A stretch of 64,000 bases of DNA from Mercenaria mercenaria. Its lineage: Eukaryota; Mollusca; Bivalvia; Venerida; Veneridae. Shown here one piece after another: positions 1-10,690 of the stretch. The stretch covers positions 71,193,501-71,257,500 of the forward strand of contig NC_069370.1 of the NCBI RefSeq assembly GCF_021730395.1. The letters run 5' to 3'. Each line of letters begins with the position of its first letter. The stretch's first letter is position 1. The translations under genes and the position numbers were made by a program. The notes under the pieces were generated by a model. It was given only the letters and a program-made list of their open reading frames with translations, searched no databases and was not told the origin of the DNA.

Positions 1-1185
1 GAACCATAGAGACTTTGGAACTTGGAGTGTCTTCGGTATCTTCCTCTTTATAAAATAACTAAAAGTCGCCAAGATCATAACACTTACAAAATACACTTTA
101 TTTAGAACAACAGAAATTTCAAACTTCTTAACATAAAAAGAGAGCCTTCCGCTATAAAGAATAGAATATATTTGCTACACAAAGTAAATTGGTTTCATAA
201 TTAAAGCTAAAAATTAAGAATACTTATATGTGTTGAATTTATATGTCACTTGTGTATTTAGCGCAGAAATAATTTCAAATTTCTAAGTATGAAGGAAATC
301 TTCTTTTGAAGGAATTGAACATTTTTACGTTTAGATAAAGAACAATGGTTTCATAATTAAAGCAATAATCATGATTTTATTGTATAAAGTCATAGAAAAA
401 TTCACCGAATTGCTTCTTGGACACAATGTTTTACAAACTTCATCTCTGTTGTTTCCTTGACGTCAGGTTTTCCAACGATGTGGAAAATTCCGATACGACT
501 TTTCAGGGAAGTATTGTTCGATAGGCATCAGATTCTGGGGATTTAAGAATGAATTTATATGTAAGTATAAATAGATCTGTAACAGAACTATACAATAACT
601 ACTTATTTGTCATATATAGTATCTCATCTAAAATATATGAAATCAAACATACAATAAGAATACACATTCTTTAATGGTTCTTTAATTTTATGTTTTTTTA
701 TCAGAAAGAAACGACCGTACATTATAAAATGTATACATTTATCTAATATTTATTGATTATATACAGCATACAGTTTGGCATTCATATTGTATTGAAAAAA
801 ATGGCCCCCGTATCCAGTGGGCGAAATAGGGTTGTGTTTTTAGTTTTGGTTTATTTAAAGTAAAGAGAAGACACAACATTGGACAATTAATTGAAACAGT
901 GCTAAAATTCAACAATGTGAAAAGTGCATTTTTTTATTTATTTTTTTTTGTAGGGGAGGGGGGAGGAGGTTCCTCAAGGTTTTCATTAATGTTGCCAAAT
1001 GTTTATTCTAATAACATATCTGGAACATTCCATACGTGAAGGCTGGTTCTGTTTCCAGTTTTCGGTATAAATTTTTAAAACAATAAATAACATTTTGAAT
1101 TCAGTTTCACTTCAGGGGAAATAACGACACAACACAAAGACCTGCATGAAGTTTTGGAATGCTTGAAGGTTAGCAAAACAAGTAT

Positions 1186-1254
1186 CATCCCCGGTGGGAT
1201 TCGAACCCACGACCTCTGGATTAGAAGTCCAGCTATCCACTGCGCTACGGGGAC
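1186..1254 (-). pseudogene. tRNA-Arg(TCT) pseudogene, D-arm deletion
   Basis: On the minus strand this matches the intact tRNA-Arg of copy B (7349-7421) throughout: same acceptor stem, anticodon arm with loop CTTCTAA (anticodon TCT), and T arm with GTTCGAATC. It lacks four bases, GCGC, right after GTGGATA. Those bases form the 3' side of the D stem, so GCGC...GCGC can no longer pair and the locus is probably non-functional. The lost bases lie in a GCGCGC run, so replication slippage is the likely cause. Confidence 0.85.
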
Positions 1255-1847
1255 TTATACTACTTGCAAGTATCAATACATTTAACCACAGTGCGTCTAC
1301 CTTAGATGTGTAAAGCACTATATGTAAATGCTGTTGATTACTATCAGAAAAAACATATATCTTGAGCATTAGTTTTCTGTTGCTTTGTTTACTATCACAT
1401 TATGTCAAAACACCATTCAAATTCAAGTGAATTGAAAGAAAGATTAAATATACTTTAGACAAAGACTCTTATTCTTTTTTAATCTCACAGCTCTGATATC
1501 AGTGCCATTGACCTTTAAAACAAACCTTTAAAATGATAGCAAAGTTAAGAAAGGTAAAATACTCTTATCTGTTAGAAAATAGTCTATATCGAGCGGTGTT
1601 AACTTAAGAAGATTTATCTAAATACTTGGATATATAAATCAAATATAATGTTTTGAATTAGTTAGGCTAGTCAAGTACAAAATTCAATAACATTTTAATC
1701 AAATGCTCGATCTTTTGGTGTTTGTAGTTCTAATGCACTAAACTCAATACAAAATGTATTATCTTAAGGATTTAAATGTTTAACTTAATTTCAAATTTCT
1801 TTGACATTCTACCAACAGGCGCCAAATTATATAAAGAATTTTACGGG

Positions 1848-1882
1848 TTTTTTTTTGGGGGGGGGGGGGGGGGGGGGGGGGG
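1848..1882 (+). repeat. T9-G26 homopolymer tract
   Basis: Nine T followed by 26 G. Copy B has the same tract shorter (T8 at 8017-8024, G17 at 8025-8041), and copy C has none (near 22890 it reads 'cggtttttacgaaaaaac'). It is thus a length-variable homopolymer inside an otherwise well-conserved repeat. A G run of this length can form quadruplexes and is prone to sequencing error. Confidence 0.9.
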
Positions 1883-3277
1883 TTGGACAATAACATTTTG
1901 AAATAGATAATATGATGTTCCAGTCTTTGCGTGAACAATCTGCATTTAGAAATATCCGTTATTATGACAAAAATAATCATTCAAAACCGGCAAAACATCT
2001 GTTGATGTTGTGATGAGCAGAATGACTACATAGCGGAGATTCAAAGAAAGTTGTTTTGTAAGTGTATTTCTATTTGCCATCGGAACATATTTGGGCGACT
2101 CCTCTAGAAGACTATTAATTATTTTACTTGGAGGATAGTGAAAGCCTCTCCGGTTGAAGGTTTAATTTAAATAAAGTGCACACTAAAAGTAGCCAATATC
2201 CATAACATATTCTCTACGACCAATATTTATAAATACTTTAGCTAGACCCTTTTGTCAATCGCTTTCAAATGTAAGTAATTAATTAACAATTGCACAATGA
2301 TTTTTTTAAATTAAATTACAATTCCGATAACTTTGTTGATGTAATTTATCAATTAACAATTGCATTGCAAATATAATTAATTACATTCAATTACAATAAC
2401 AACCCAGCATGATTTTACATGAACACTGTATCAAAGTGTTTTTTTGTTTGTTTTTTTTTTTGGCAAATAATTACCCCCAAATAATATGCATGCATGCATA
2501 TGATAATAAACAAATCGACTTAAATTTAGTTATTCATAAATCGCATTATTACACAAAGAAACATAAATGTCCTAAAATGTGTGCATGTGAGAGAATACCA
2601 TACGGTCCTTAATATTTCGAAATAAACTGACGCAAAAGAAGCTGATAGTTGGTCCTAAATATTTTAACACCAACACCAATTCAACGATTAACTGCAGGTA
2701 CAGAAGATACAGATAGAAACATGTATTTCTGTGCTAGTTACAAAGGGCTGTGAACCCAGGATTTAAGTTGGTCTGTTACCGATACTATCTGTTCGAAAAA
2801 CTAAGTTATGGTTATTGAATTTATAGATGTGCTACGTAATTAGAAGTAATTGAAATGTAACTGTCAGTTTCACCCCTGCATTCCATGGTAATAAATCAAA
2901 TTACAATCAAATGTAACTGAAAAATGTAATTGAAAAAACCCTCCCAATTACATTTTATATTCAATTAATCAGGCAGGAAATGTAATTAAATTCAATTAAT
3001 TACAATTACGTTTTTAATTACCCAAGGTCTGACTAGACCAGATCCGTTCAATACACCGTAACTCAAAGACAAAACGGTAAAATTAAAATACTTCTTCAGT
3101 TCATAAGCGAACAGAAACACCCACTTTAGTGATGCAAATGTATGCATTACTCTGACGACTATATCCTATTTGACCTAGTTGTGAAAAATACATAAAATTT
3201 TGAAATATGAAAAGTAAAGAAATTATCTTTTCTCATTTGTTACCATCATTGCACTGTAAACTAACTGCTTCATTATA

Positions 3278-3829
3278 TACTGAACAGCAAAAGGAACTAT
3301 CCAGATGTATATCTGGTATATTTTGAAATAAAAAATAATTTTTCAAATTTGAATTGTTTCTTCATATCAAAATTACACTTGAAGATCTTCACGTGACAAT
3401 TTTTTTTAAAAATCAATCAACCGGGAAGTCAGTAGTCCCACAATAGCCGTTTCAAGGCTATATCTTATGCGCGGCAGTTGCATTGTAACATCCCAATTGG
3501 GCGCTCGCGCTAAATTTGATTCAGTTGTGCGTTGCAACCAACAATATTTTTTAAACTTTATGCTGTTTTTCGAGTTAGCCCATTATCAATATTTCCAATG
3601 ACAATTAAATTTCACAAAGAAAATTGTTAATTACAGGCGCACGTGAATTTCGTGCAAAACGGCTAAAGTGGGACTACTGACTTCATGGTTGATTGATTTT
3701 TTAAGATTTTACACGTGAAGTTCATCAAGTGTAATGTGATGTGAAAAATACAAGTGATTTATAAATTAAAGTTTTTAAATAAAAAATACCCTAGTTATGA
3801 AACTGGATAGTTTCTTTTGCTGTTCAGTA
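3278..3829. mobile_element. TA-flanked MITE / foldback element (~550 bp)
   Basis: Ends are inverted: TACTGAACAGCAAAAGGAAC at the left, and the complement of TACTGAACAGCAAAAGAAAC at the right. Further inverted pairs lie inside (cagtagtccca / tgggactactg, and cttcacgtga / tcacgtgaag-like), so much of it can fold back. It is flanked by TA on both sides. The sister copies near 18817 (copy B) and 29587 (copy C) lack it and read straight through 'cattat..acctgatatg', which shows the empty site. A TA duplication plus this TIR suggests a non-autonomous Tc1/mariner-type element. No coding capacity is seen. Confidence 0.85.
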
Positions 3830-4752
3830 TATATACCTGATATGTACCTGAACAACACGACATGAGGTAACAGTGTCGATCTTTGCGAACACATGAATAG
3901 CAAATTTCTTAAGGAAAACTAATAAACATTTCATAAAATATAAGAGAATAATTTTGAAAATTTGTAGGATATAGAAAAGCATTTTACAGTGACCTATTTC
4001 TTATTTTTAACATTTTATCTCAATATTTTGTGCTTCAAAGATTGTTTACACCAAATAGAAAGTGGCAACTCAGTTTCACATGGAGATTACCCCAAGTTGT
4101 TGATTGAATATTGTAATGATGTGGCAGTTACATTGTTTAATACTGATTTTACTGTGAAGAAATCTAGTCCACGTCCATTGTGCATTTCTATGGTTTACGT
4201 TCAAGAACTTATTCAATGAGAAAATGTCTACATATGCGTTAATTTTTACAGCAATTCTCATGTAAGAATTTTAGAGGTTGCTGTGTTTGATCTGTTTATG
4301 TCATATAACATCTCAATATATTATTCACGTTTAGTTTAAATACATAACAGGATAAATGTGGTTTTATACCATTGAATTGCTCTAAAGTACCGAAACTAGT
4401 TTTTCAGTATTTAATTAAATGCAAAATGTATAATGTTTTTGAAAGAAGGAATTGAAAAATTAATATAATGTAACCTTAAATGATAAGGGAGTAATGCAAT
4501 ATAGAATACTAACAATTATTTCAAGATTTTATCCTACGTATGAAACAGACAAACTTGTGAATTGAAACTGAAATATTTTCGTATCTAAACTCTGGATCTT
4601 TTTCTATTTAAGGTCGTTGAGCTTTATGCTCACTATTTCAAAGTGTGATTGTATTTCTTAAGAATCGTATTTTTTTGGTATCGGTAGGTAAAATATTAAG
4701 GGCACTGAAAATTAAGCCTCGAAACGGATTTTGTGCATTAACTGGGGTCAAA

Positions 4753-5929
4753 CATAACTTCTCAAGATAATTGCATATGATCAGAAATGGTATGGTTTGA
4801 TGTCTCTGAATTGTTTTTTGTACTTGTAGCATGTGTAAATGTTGAGTTCTGCTCAACCCGGGGCTAGAGGGCGTGGACGGTAGCATGCATTTCCACTACC
4901 GTCCACGAACAGGCTCAGTCAAACCGAGCCTGCAACATTTTTGTCGTGTTGAGCGACCTGTGAAGTTACCACTTTTTCTATTTTGAGTTTAGTGCAGTGA
5001 AATTACAAACACCACAAGAACGTGCATTTGATCAGAACATTATTGAAAAAGTTATATCCTCGCCTTACTAATTATAAAACTTTTATTTTAGAGTGAACCG
5101 CATCACTCAGTTTTTCGTTAAGGCTTTTAAAGTCAAAGTCGTACGATATAGGACATTGTCTAAACGAAAGTTGTACTTTAACGTCTCTTGAATGTAACAT
5201 CATTTTAAAATATCGTATTAATTTTCAAACGCTTTGTAAACGTCATTGTAAAATTCAAAAAAGCTAACACCATCGATTCAATAGCGAGCAATATTCTGTT
5301 TACTTTTCTTCACATTCACTTTACAGATTCAGTTTGAATGTTATTTTCACATACAAATATCCAACATGGAAAGCCACGTTCCCAAATGGAAGCCTCCCAA
5401 AACGTTAACCCAGTACGCGGACGGGCACACAACCAACACACGCACTCTGACACAAACACACTAGGACAAAACGAACAAATAAAGGAACATGGTGGGGCAC
5501 TGCCTTGGAACTGTCAGCGGCAAAACCATCACTTGGGAGCTTAAACCGGTTTATGGTGCATTAAACCTCACTCTTAACCCTACCGTGTTCCAAAACCACA
5601 GGACATGGTAAATGAAAGTTATCCCAGCCAGTAAAACCCTAGCATATTAATGTACTCAATGTAATGTCTATGCAGAAGACAGAGCAATAAGGGAAACACC
5701 CTTAAGTGCCCGACGAAACAGGCCAGAAAACAGAAATCAAAATAGCTCAGTCCCGGTGGGATTTAAGAACTAGCTATCAAAGAGTCCTCCACCTGTTCCG
5801 TCAGACACAATCAAAAAGGAAAGCGTGGCGTCCAACTGTAAAGGGCTGAACACCAAACATGCGATGTGTCTCAAAGCAGTTCATGGGTCACAACCGACAG
5901 ACTGTATATATTTTAGAAAATGATACAAA
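4753..5929. other. Non-coding, 3' part of copy A with dispersed-repeat fragments
   Basis: Homology to copy B stops at about 4752. Around 4850-4960 there is a GC-richer block (gtagcatgcatttccacta...aacaggctc) whose core recurs at about 27975-28020, so it is a dispersed repeat. At about 5340-5880 lies another GC-richer, repeat-like stretch (e.g. cttaaaccggtttatggtgc). I recognise no protein or RNA gene here. The open frame at 5338-5544 has no protein-like features. Confidence 0.5.
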
Positions 5930-7348
5930 TTACATTTTAAAGTAATTGACTTGTTTAGGTAAAATAATTATGGATAATTGCCCAAAGAGAATGAGTATTC
6001 ATATTAGTAAGTTCTAGAGTGCACTTTATTTAGATTAAGAATGGACTCAGTACCCAGACTTCGAAACCAGGGGTCATATTCTCAAATTCCCATCCATCAG
6101 TCTTAAATTACGAATATAGAGATATGAGACCCGTATGTTGATACTTTAAACCTTGCACGCTAAAGAACCATAGAGACTTTGGAACTTGGAGGGTCTTCGG
6201 TATCTTCCTCTTTATAAAATAACTAAAAGTCGCCAAGATCATTACACTTACAAAATACACTTTATTTAAAACAACAGAAATTTCAAACTTTTTAACATAA
6301 AAAGAGAGCCTTCTGCTATAAAGAATTGAATATATTTGCTCTTACACAAAGTACATTGGTTTCATTAAAACAAAAAATTAAGCATGCTTATATGTGTTGA
6401 ATTTATATGTCACATGTGTATTTAGCGCAGAAATAATTTCAAATTTCTAAGTATGAAGGAAATCTTCTTTTTAAGGAATTGAACATTTTTACGTTTAGAT
6501 AAAGAACATTGGTTTCATAATTAAAACAATAATCATGATTTTATTGTATAAAGTCATAGAAAAATTCACCGAATTGCTTCTTGGACACAATGTTTTACAA
6601 ACTTCATCTCTGTTGTTTCCTTGACGTCAGGTTTTCCAACGATGTGGAAAATTCCGATACGACTTTTCAGGGAAGTATTGTTCGATAGGCATCAGATTCT
6701 GGGGATTTAAGAATGAATTTATATGTAAGTATAAATAGATCTGTAACAGAACTATACAATAACTACTTATTTGTCATATATAGTATCTCATCTAAAATAT
6801 ATGAAATCAAACATACAATAAGAATACACATTCTTTAATGGTTCTTTAATTTTATGTTTTTTATCAGAAAGAAACGACGTACATTATAAAATGTATACAT
6901 TTATCTAATATTTATTGATTATATACAGCATACAGTTTGGCATTCATATTGTATTGGAATAAATGGTCCCGTATCCAGTGGGCGAAATAGGGTTTGTGTT
7001 TAGTTTTGGTTTATTTAAAGTAAAGAGAAGACACAACATTGGACAATTAATTGAAACAGTGCTAAAATTCAACAATGTGAAAAGTGCATTTTTTTATTTT
7101 ATTTTTTTTTGTAGGGGAGGGGGGAGGGGGTTCCTCAAGGTTTTCATAATGTTGCCAAATGTTTATTCTAATAACATATCTGGAACATTCCATACGCTGA
7201 AGGCTGGTTACTGTTTCCAGTTTTCGGTATAAATTTTATAAAACAATAAATAACATTTTGAATTCAGTTTCACTTCAGGGGAAATAACGACACAACACAA
7301 AGACCTGCATGAAGTTTTGGAATGCTTGAAGGTTAGCAAAACAAGTAT

Positions 7349-7421
7349 CATCCCCGGTGGGATTCGAACCCACGACCTCTGGATTAGAAGTCCAGCGCGC
7401 TATCCACTGCGCTACGGGGAC
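7349..7421 (-). tRNA. tRNA-Arg (anticodon TCT)
   Basis: The minus strand folds as a complete cloverleaf. The acceptor is GTCCCCG with CGGGGAT (terminal G-U pair) plus discriminator G. The D arm is GCGC AGTGGATA GCGC, the anticodon arm CTGGA-CTTCTAA-TCCAG (anticodon TCT, decoding AGA), the variable loop AGGTC, and the T arm GTGGG-TTCGAAT-CCCAC. The internal A box (TAGCGCAGTGG) and B box (GGTTCGAATCC) are both intact, so RNA polymerase III transcription is plausible. There is no intron. It sits inside the tandem unit, and its sisters in copies A and C are broken, so this is the only copy in the window that looks functional. Confidence 0.93.
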
Positions 7422-8016
7422 TTATACTACTTGCAAGTATCAATACATTTAACCACAGTGCGTCTACCTTAGATGTGTAATGCACTATATGTAAATGCTG
7501 TTGATTACTATCAGAAAAAACATATATCTTGAGCATTAGTTTTCTGTTGCTTTGTTTACTATCACATTATGTCAAAACACCATTCAAATTCAAGTGAATT
7601 GAAAGAAAGATTAAATATACTTTAGACAAAGACTCTTATTCTTTTTTAATCTCACAGCTCTGATATCAGTGCCATTGACCTTTAAAACAAACTTTTAAAA
7701 TGATAACAAAGTTAAGAAAGGTAAAATACTCTTATCTGTTAGAAAATATCGAGCGGTGTTAACTTAAGAAGATTTATCTAAATACTTGGATATATAAATC
7801 AAATATAATGTTTTGAATTAGTTAGGCTAGTCAAGTACAAAATTCAATAACATTTTAATCAAATGCTCGATCTTTTGGTGTTTGAAGTTCAAATGCACTA
7901 AACTCAATACAAAATGTATTATCTTAAGGATTTAAATGTTTAACTTAATTTCAAATTTCTTTGACATTCTACCAACAGGCGCCAAATTATATAAAGAATT
8001 TTAGAATTTTACGGGG

Positions 8017-8041
8017 TTTTTTTTGGGGGGGGGGGGGGGGG
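8017..8041 (+). repeat. T8-G17 homopolymer tract
   Basis: Shorter counterpart of the T9-G26 tract of copy A, at the same place in the unit. Confidence 0.85.
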
Positions 8042-8597
8042 ACAATAACATTTTTAAATAGATAATATGATGTTCCAGTCTTTGCGTGAACAATCTGCAT
8101 TTAGAAATATCCGTTATTATGACAAAAATAATCATTCAAAACCGGCTAAACATCTGTTGATGTTGTGATGAGCAGAATGACTACATAGCGGAGATTCAAA
8201 GAAAGTTGTTTTGTAAGTGTATTTCTATTTGCCATCGGAACATATTTGGGCGACTCCTCTAGAAGACTATTAATAATTTTACTTGGAGGATAGTGAAAGC
8301 CTCTCCGGTTGAAGGGTTAATCTAAATAAAGTGCACACTAAAACTAGCCAATATCCATAACATATTCTCTACGACCAATATTTATAAATACTTTAGCTAG
8401 ACACTTTTGTCAATCGCTTTAAAATGTAAGTAATTAATTAACAATTGCACCGTGATTTTTTAAATATAATTAATTACATTCAATTACAATACCAAATGGA
8501 GCAACAACCCAGCATGATTTTACATGAACACTGTATCAAAGTTCTTTTATTGGCAAATAATTACCCCAAATGATATGCATGCATGCACATGATAATA

Positions 8598-9429
8598 AAC
8601 AGAACAGAACAGAACTTTATTCATAATAATATGACTCGAACATAAGAAGTTCCTCGTCATCATAGCTATATACAGCATGCAGTAATCTATTATTTACATA
8701 TATACAAATAGTGAGAATGAAAATATACAGACCTATGATAAAAAGATAATAGCAAATATACCTGGACTTGGCGATCAAATTTATGAATTCGTACTAAATA
8801 TTTCACAGACAAAAAACTACAGTGTAATATGTTTAAATATAAATCGTTTCAATCATACAAGTAATTTAAATTATCATTTCTCATTTTAAACGATTTACTA
8901 CAATATATAGCCAACCTATTTAAAATTTTCAAATTAAATGTGTTTAAAAGTTCTATGAATTTAAACATACATGGATGGTTGTAATAGTAACGTAGTATAT
9001 ACCTTTTTCTTAACTCAGAATAAACAGTGCATATTAGACTATTAGTACAAAGTGATATTCATCTTCCAAATCGTTGTGTTCACATAAAATACATTTTCAT
9101 TCAGATCTCAATATATTTCTATGTCTACCAGTTTCAATGTTTAAATGTTGAGACGACATTCTTAATTTTGTGGTTTAACACAATTCTTTTATTTAGGTAT
9201 TCAGATATTCCAAATGTCAACTTAAATTCTTTAAACAAACAAAGAGAAGATTTCATATGCATGTCCTGTCTCCAGTTGCTTATATACAGGTCAAATAATC
9301 GTGTTCGTAATATTGGAATAAACATTTTGATATCAACTGATTCTGGATATAACAATATATCATTAAAACCAGATTCGTGTAATAAATGTTATACTTTAGA
9401 TTTCAGTTAATACACAAAATATACAACTT
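8598..9429 (-). mobile_element. 5'-truncated LINE fragment (ORF2 C-terminal region)
   Basis: The minus strand carries the tail end of a non-LTR retrotransposon. The frame at 9134-9355 encodes a segment with RLFDLYISNWRQ and LFKEFKLTFGISEYL. This parallels RLRDQYIQNWLA and YFRKFKSNFCFENYL in the LINE of copy C, so the two belong to related families. Further on, about 9121 down to 9060, another minus frame gives CILCEHND...DEYHF, the Cys-x2-Cys...His motif typical of the C-terminus of such ORF2 proteins. The 3' end is marked by a repeated tail (complement of agaacagaacagaac) at about 8600. The element is dead: no RT or endonuclease part remains and the frame is interrupted. Clade uncertain (RTE/CR1-like range). 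Confidence 0.75.
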
Positions 9430-9734
9430 TATTCCAACTTTCTATGACATTCTACCAACAGGCACCAACTTATATACAGAATTTTATGGTTTTTTACGAA
9501 AAACAATCACATTTTGAAATAGATAATACTAAGTTCCAGTCTTTGCGTGAACAATCTGCACTTAAAAATATCCGTGATGGTTACAAAAATAAACATTTAA
9601 AACCGGCAAAATATCTGCGGATGTTGCTATGAGCAGAAATGACTACATAGCGGAGATTCAAAGAAAGTTGTTTTGTAAGTGTATTTATATTTGCCACCGA
9701 GAGACATATGGGCGACTCCTGTAGAAGACTGTTA

Positions 9735-9742
9735 ATAATTTT
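9735..9742. repeat. Left target-site duplication of the Merlin-type element
   Basis: ATAATTTT directly before the element, repeated exactly at 17608-17615. The uninterrupted unit (e.g. copy C near 23110: gactgttaatacttttacttgg) has the site once. Confidence 0.9.
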
Positions 9743-9770
9743 GGCTCAAGTATAGTATAAGCAAAAAGTA
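9743..9770 (+). repeat. Left terminal inverted repeat of the Merlin-type element
   Basis: Begins GGCTCAAGTATAGTATAAGC, followed by AAAAAGTA. It pairs with 17580-17607 with two differences (C/A at base 3, G/A at base 26). Confidence 0.9.
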
Positions 9771-9844
9771 GTCTCGTTATTTAATTTTGTATTAATACGC
9801 TTTAAAGTACTAATGCGTGTTTACTAAATAATTAATAATATATA

Positions 9845-9991
9845 ACTACATTTCTAGTGGTGAGAGCGAAACTATTTTATCTTGTTCTTTATTTAGAACT
9901 CAGCCCATGTATAAATATTATATTTCTACATTTCTAATGTTGAGAACGGAACTATTTTATCTTGTTCTTTATTTAGAACTCATCCCATTGA
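9845..9991 (+). repeat. Duplicated ~65 bp block inside left end of the transposon
   Basis: The block starting ctacatttctagtggtgaga (about 9846-9909) is repeated at about 9928-9991 (ctacatttctaatgttgaga). Both copies share attttatcttgttctttatt and tagaactca.ccca. The spacing is about 82 bp. No inverted counterpart is obvious at the right end. Confidence 0.8.
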
Positions 9992-10002
9992 TTTATAATA
10001 GG

Positions 10003-10670
10003 TCGACAGGTTGACAGGTTGACAGGTCGACAGGTTGACAGGTCGACAGGTCGACAAGATGATCCCCGACAGGCCGATAGGATGAAAATATGACTGATTG
10101 TGTTGACAGGTTGACAGGTCGACAGGTTGACAGGTAGACAGGTAGACAAGATGATCCACGACAGGCCGATAGGATGAAAATATGACTGATTGTGTTGTCA
10201 AGTTGACGGGTTGACAGGTCGACAGGTTGACAGGTCGACAGGTTGACAGGTAGACAGGTAGACAAGATGATCCACGACAGGCCGATAGGATGAAAATATG
10301 ACTGATTGTGTTGTCAGGTTGACGGGTTGACAGGTCGACAGGTTGACAGGTTGACATGTCGACAGGTTGACAGGTCGACAGGTTGACAGGTTGACAGGTC
10401 GACAGGTTGACAGGTAGACAGGTAGACAAGATGATCCACGACAGGCCGATAGGATGAAAATATGACTGATTGTGTGGTCAGGTTGACGGGTTGACAGGTC
10501 GACAGGTTGACAGGTCGACAGGTCGACAGGTTGACAGGTCGACAGGTTGACAGGTTGACAGGTCGACAGGTTGACAGGTCGACAGGTTGACAGGTTTACA
10601 CTTTGACAAGATGAGCCAGATGATCCCCAACAGGCCGACAGGATGAAAATATGACTGATAGTGTTGTCAT
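10003..10670 (+). repeat. Left subterminal array of 8 bp GTYGACAG repeats with higher-order units
   Basis: Runs of GTTGACAG and GTCGACAG (8 bp, differing at one Y position) are broken five times by a block of about 55 bp. This block reads acaagatgatcc...cgacaggccgat...gaaaatatgactgat and starts near 10054, 10145, 10262, 10426 and 10605. The intervals between blocks grow (91, 117, 164 and about 180 bp) as more 8-mers are inserted. The array starts about 260 bp from the left terminus and ends about 20 bp before the transposase stop codon. Frames through it (9980-10429, 9993-10265) give monotonous QPVDLSTC-type strings and are not genes. It could be a set of transposase binding sites, an unstable satellite or a hairpin-former; nothing in the sequence decides between these. 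Confidence 0.9.
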
Positions 10671-10690
10671 GTTCTGAATTTTATTTGTAT

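Larger units (their letters stand above)
1..5929 (+). repeat. Tandem ~6.2 kb unit, copy A
   Basis: First of three diverged direct copies. Its opening bases (gaaccatagagactttgg) recur at 6166 and 21301. Homology to B and C is near-continuous over about 1-2290 and, for the 3' half, over 2121-4750 against 17616-19745. The roughly 236 bases that precede this point in B (5930-6165) and C (21072-21300) must lie before the window. The unit holds a tRNA-Arg locus near 1.2 kb and long AT stretches with recurring 'attacaatta' runs (2270-2400 and 2840-3020), but no open frame I would call a gene. A MITE interrupts it at 3278-3829. Confidence 0.85.

Noticed and set aside
3989-4219. 76-codon frame conserved in copies A and B (also 18976-19206)
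   Set aside because: Conservation follows from the recent unit duplication. The changes between copies include amino-acid replacements without third-position bias, and no domain is visible.
5751-5800. 'tcccggtgggatttaagaac' looks like a tRNA 3' half
   Set aside because: The resemblance is limited to about 14 bases of the T-arm/acceptor region; no cloverleaf can be formed.
9027-9410. 127-codon + strand frame
   Set aside because: It is antisense to the LINE ORF2 fragment, whose minus-strand reading has recognisable motifs.
9980-10429. Long minus-strand frames with repeated QPVDLSTC strings, and their + strand counterparts at 17204-17708
   Set aside because: They are translations of the 8 bp repeat arrays. 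All frames of an 8-mer array stay open together, and there is no non-repetitive protein part.
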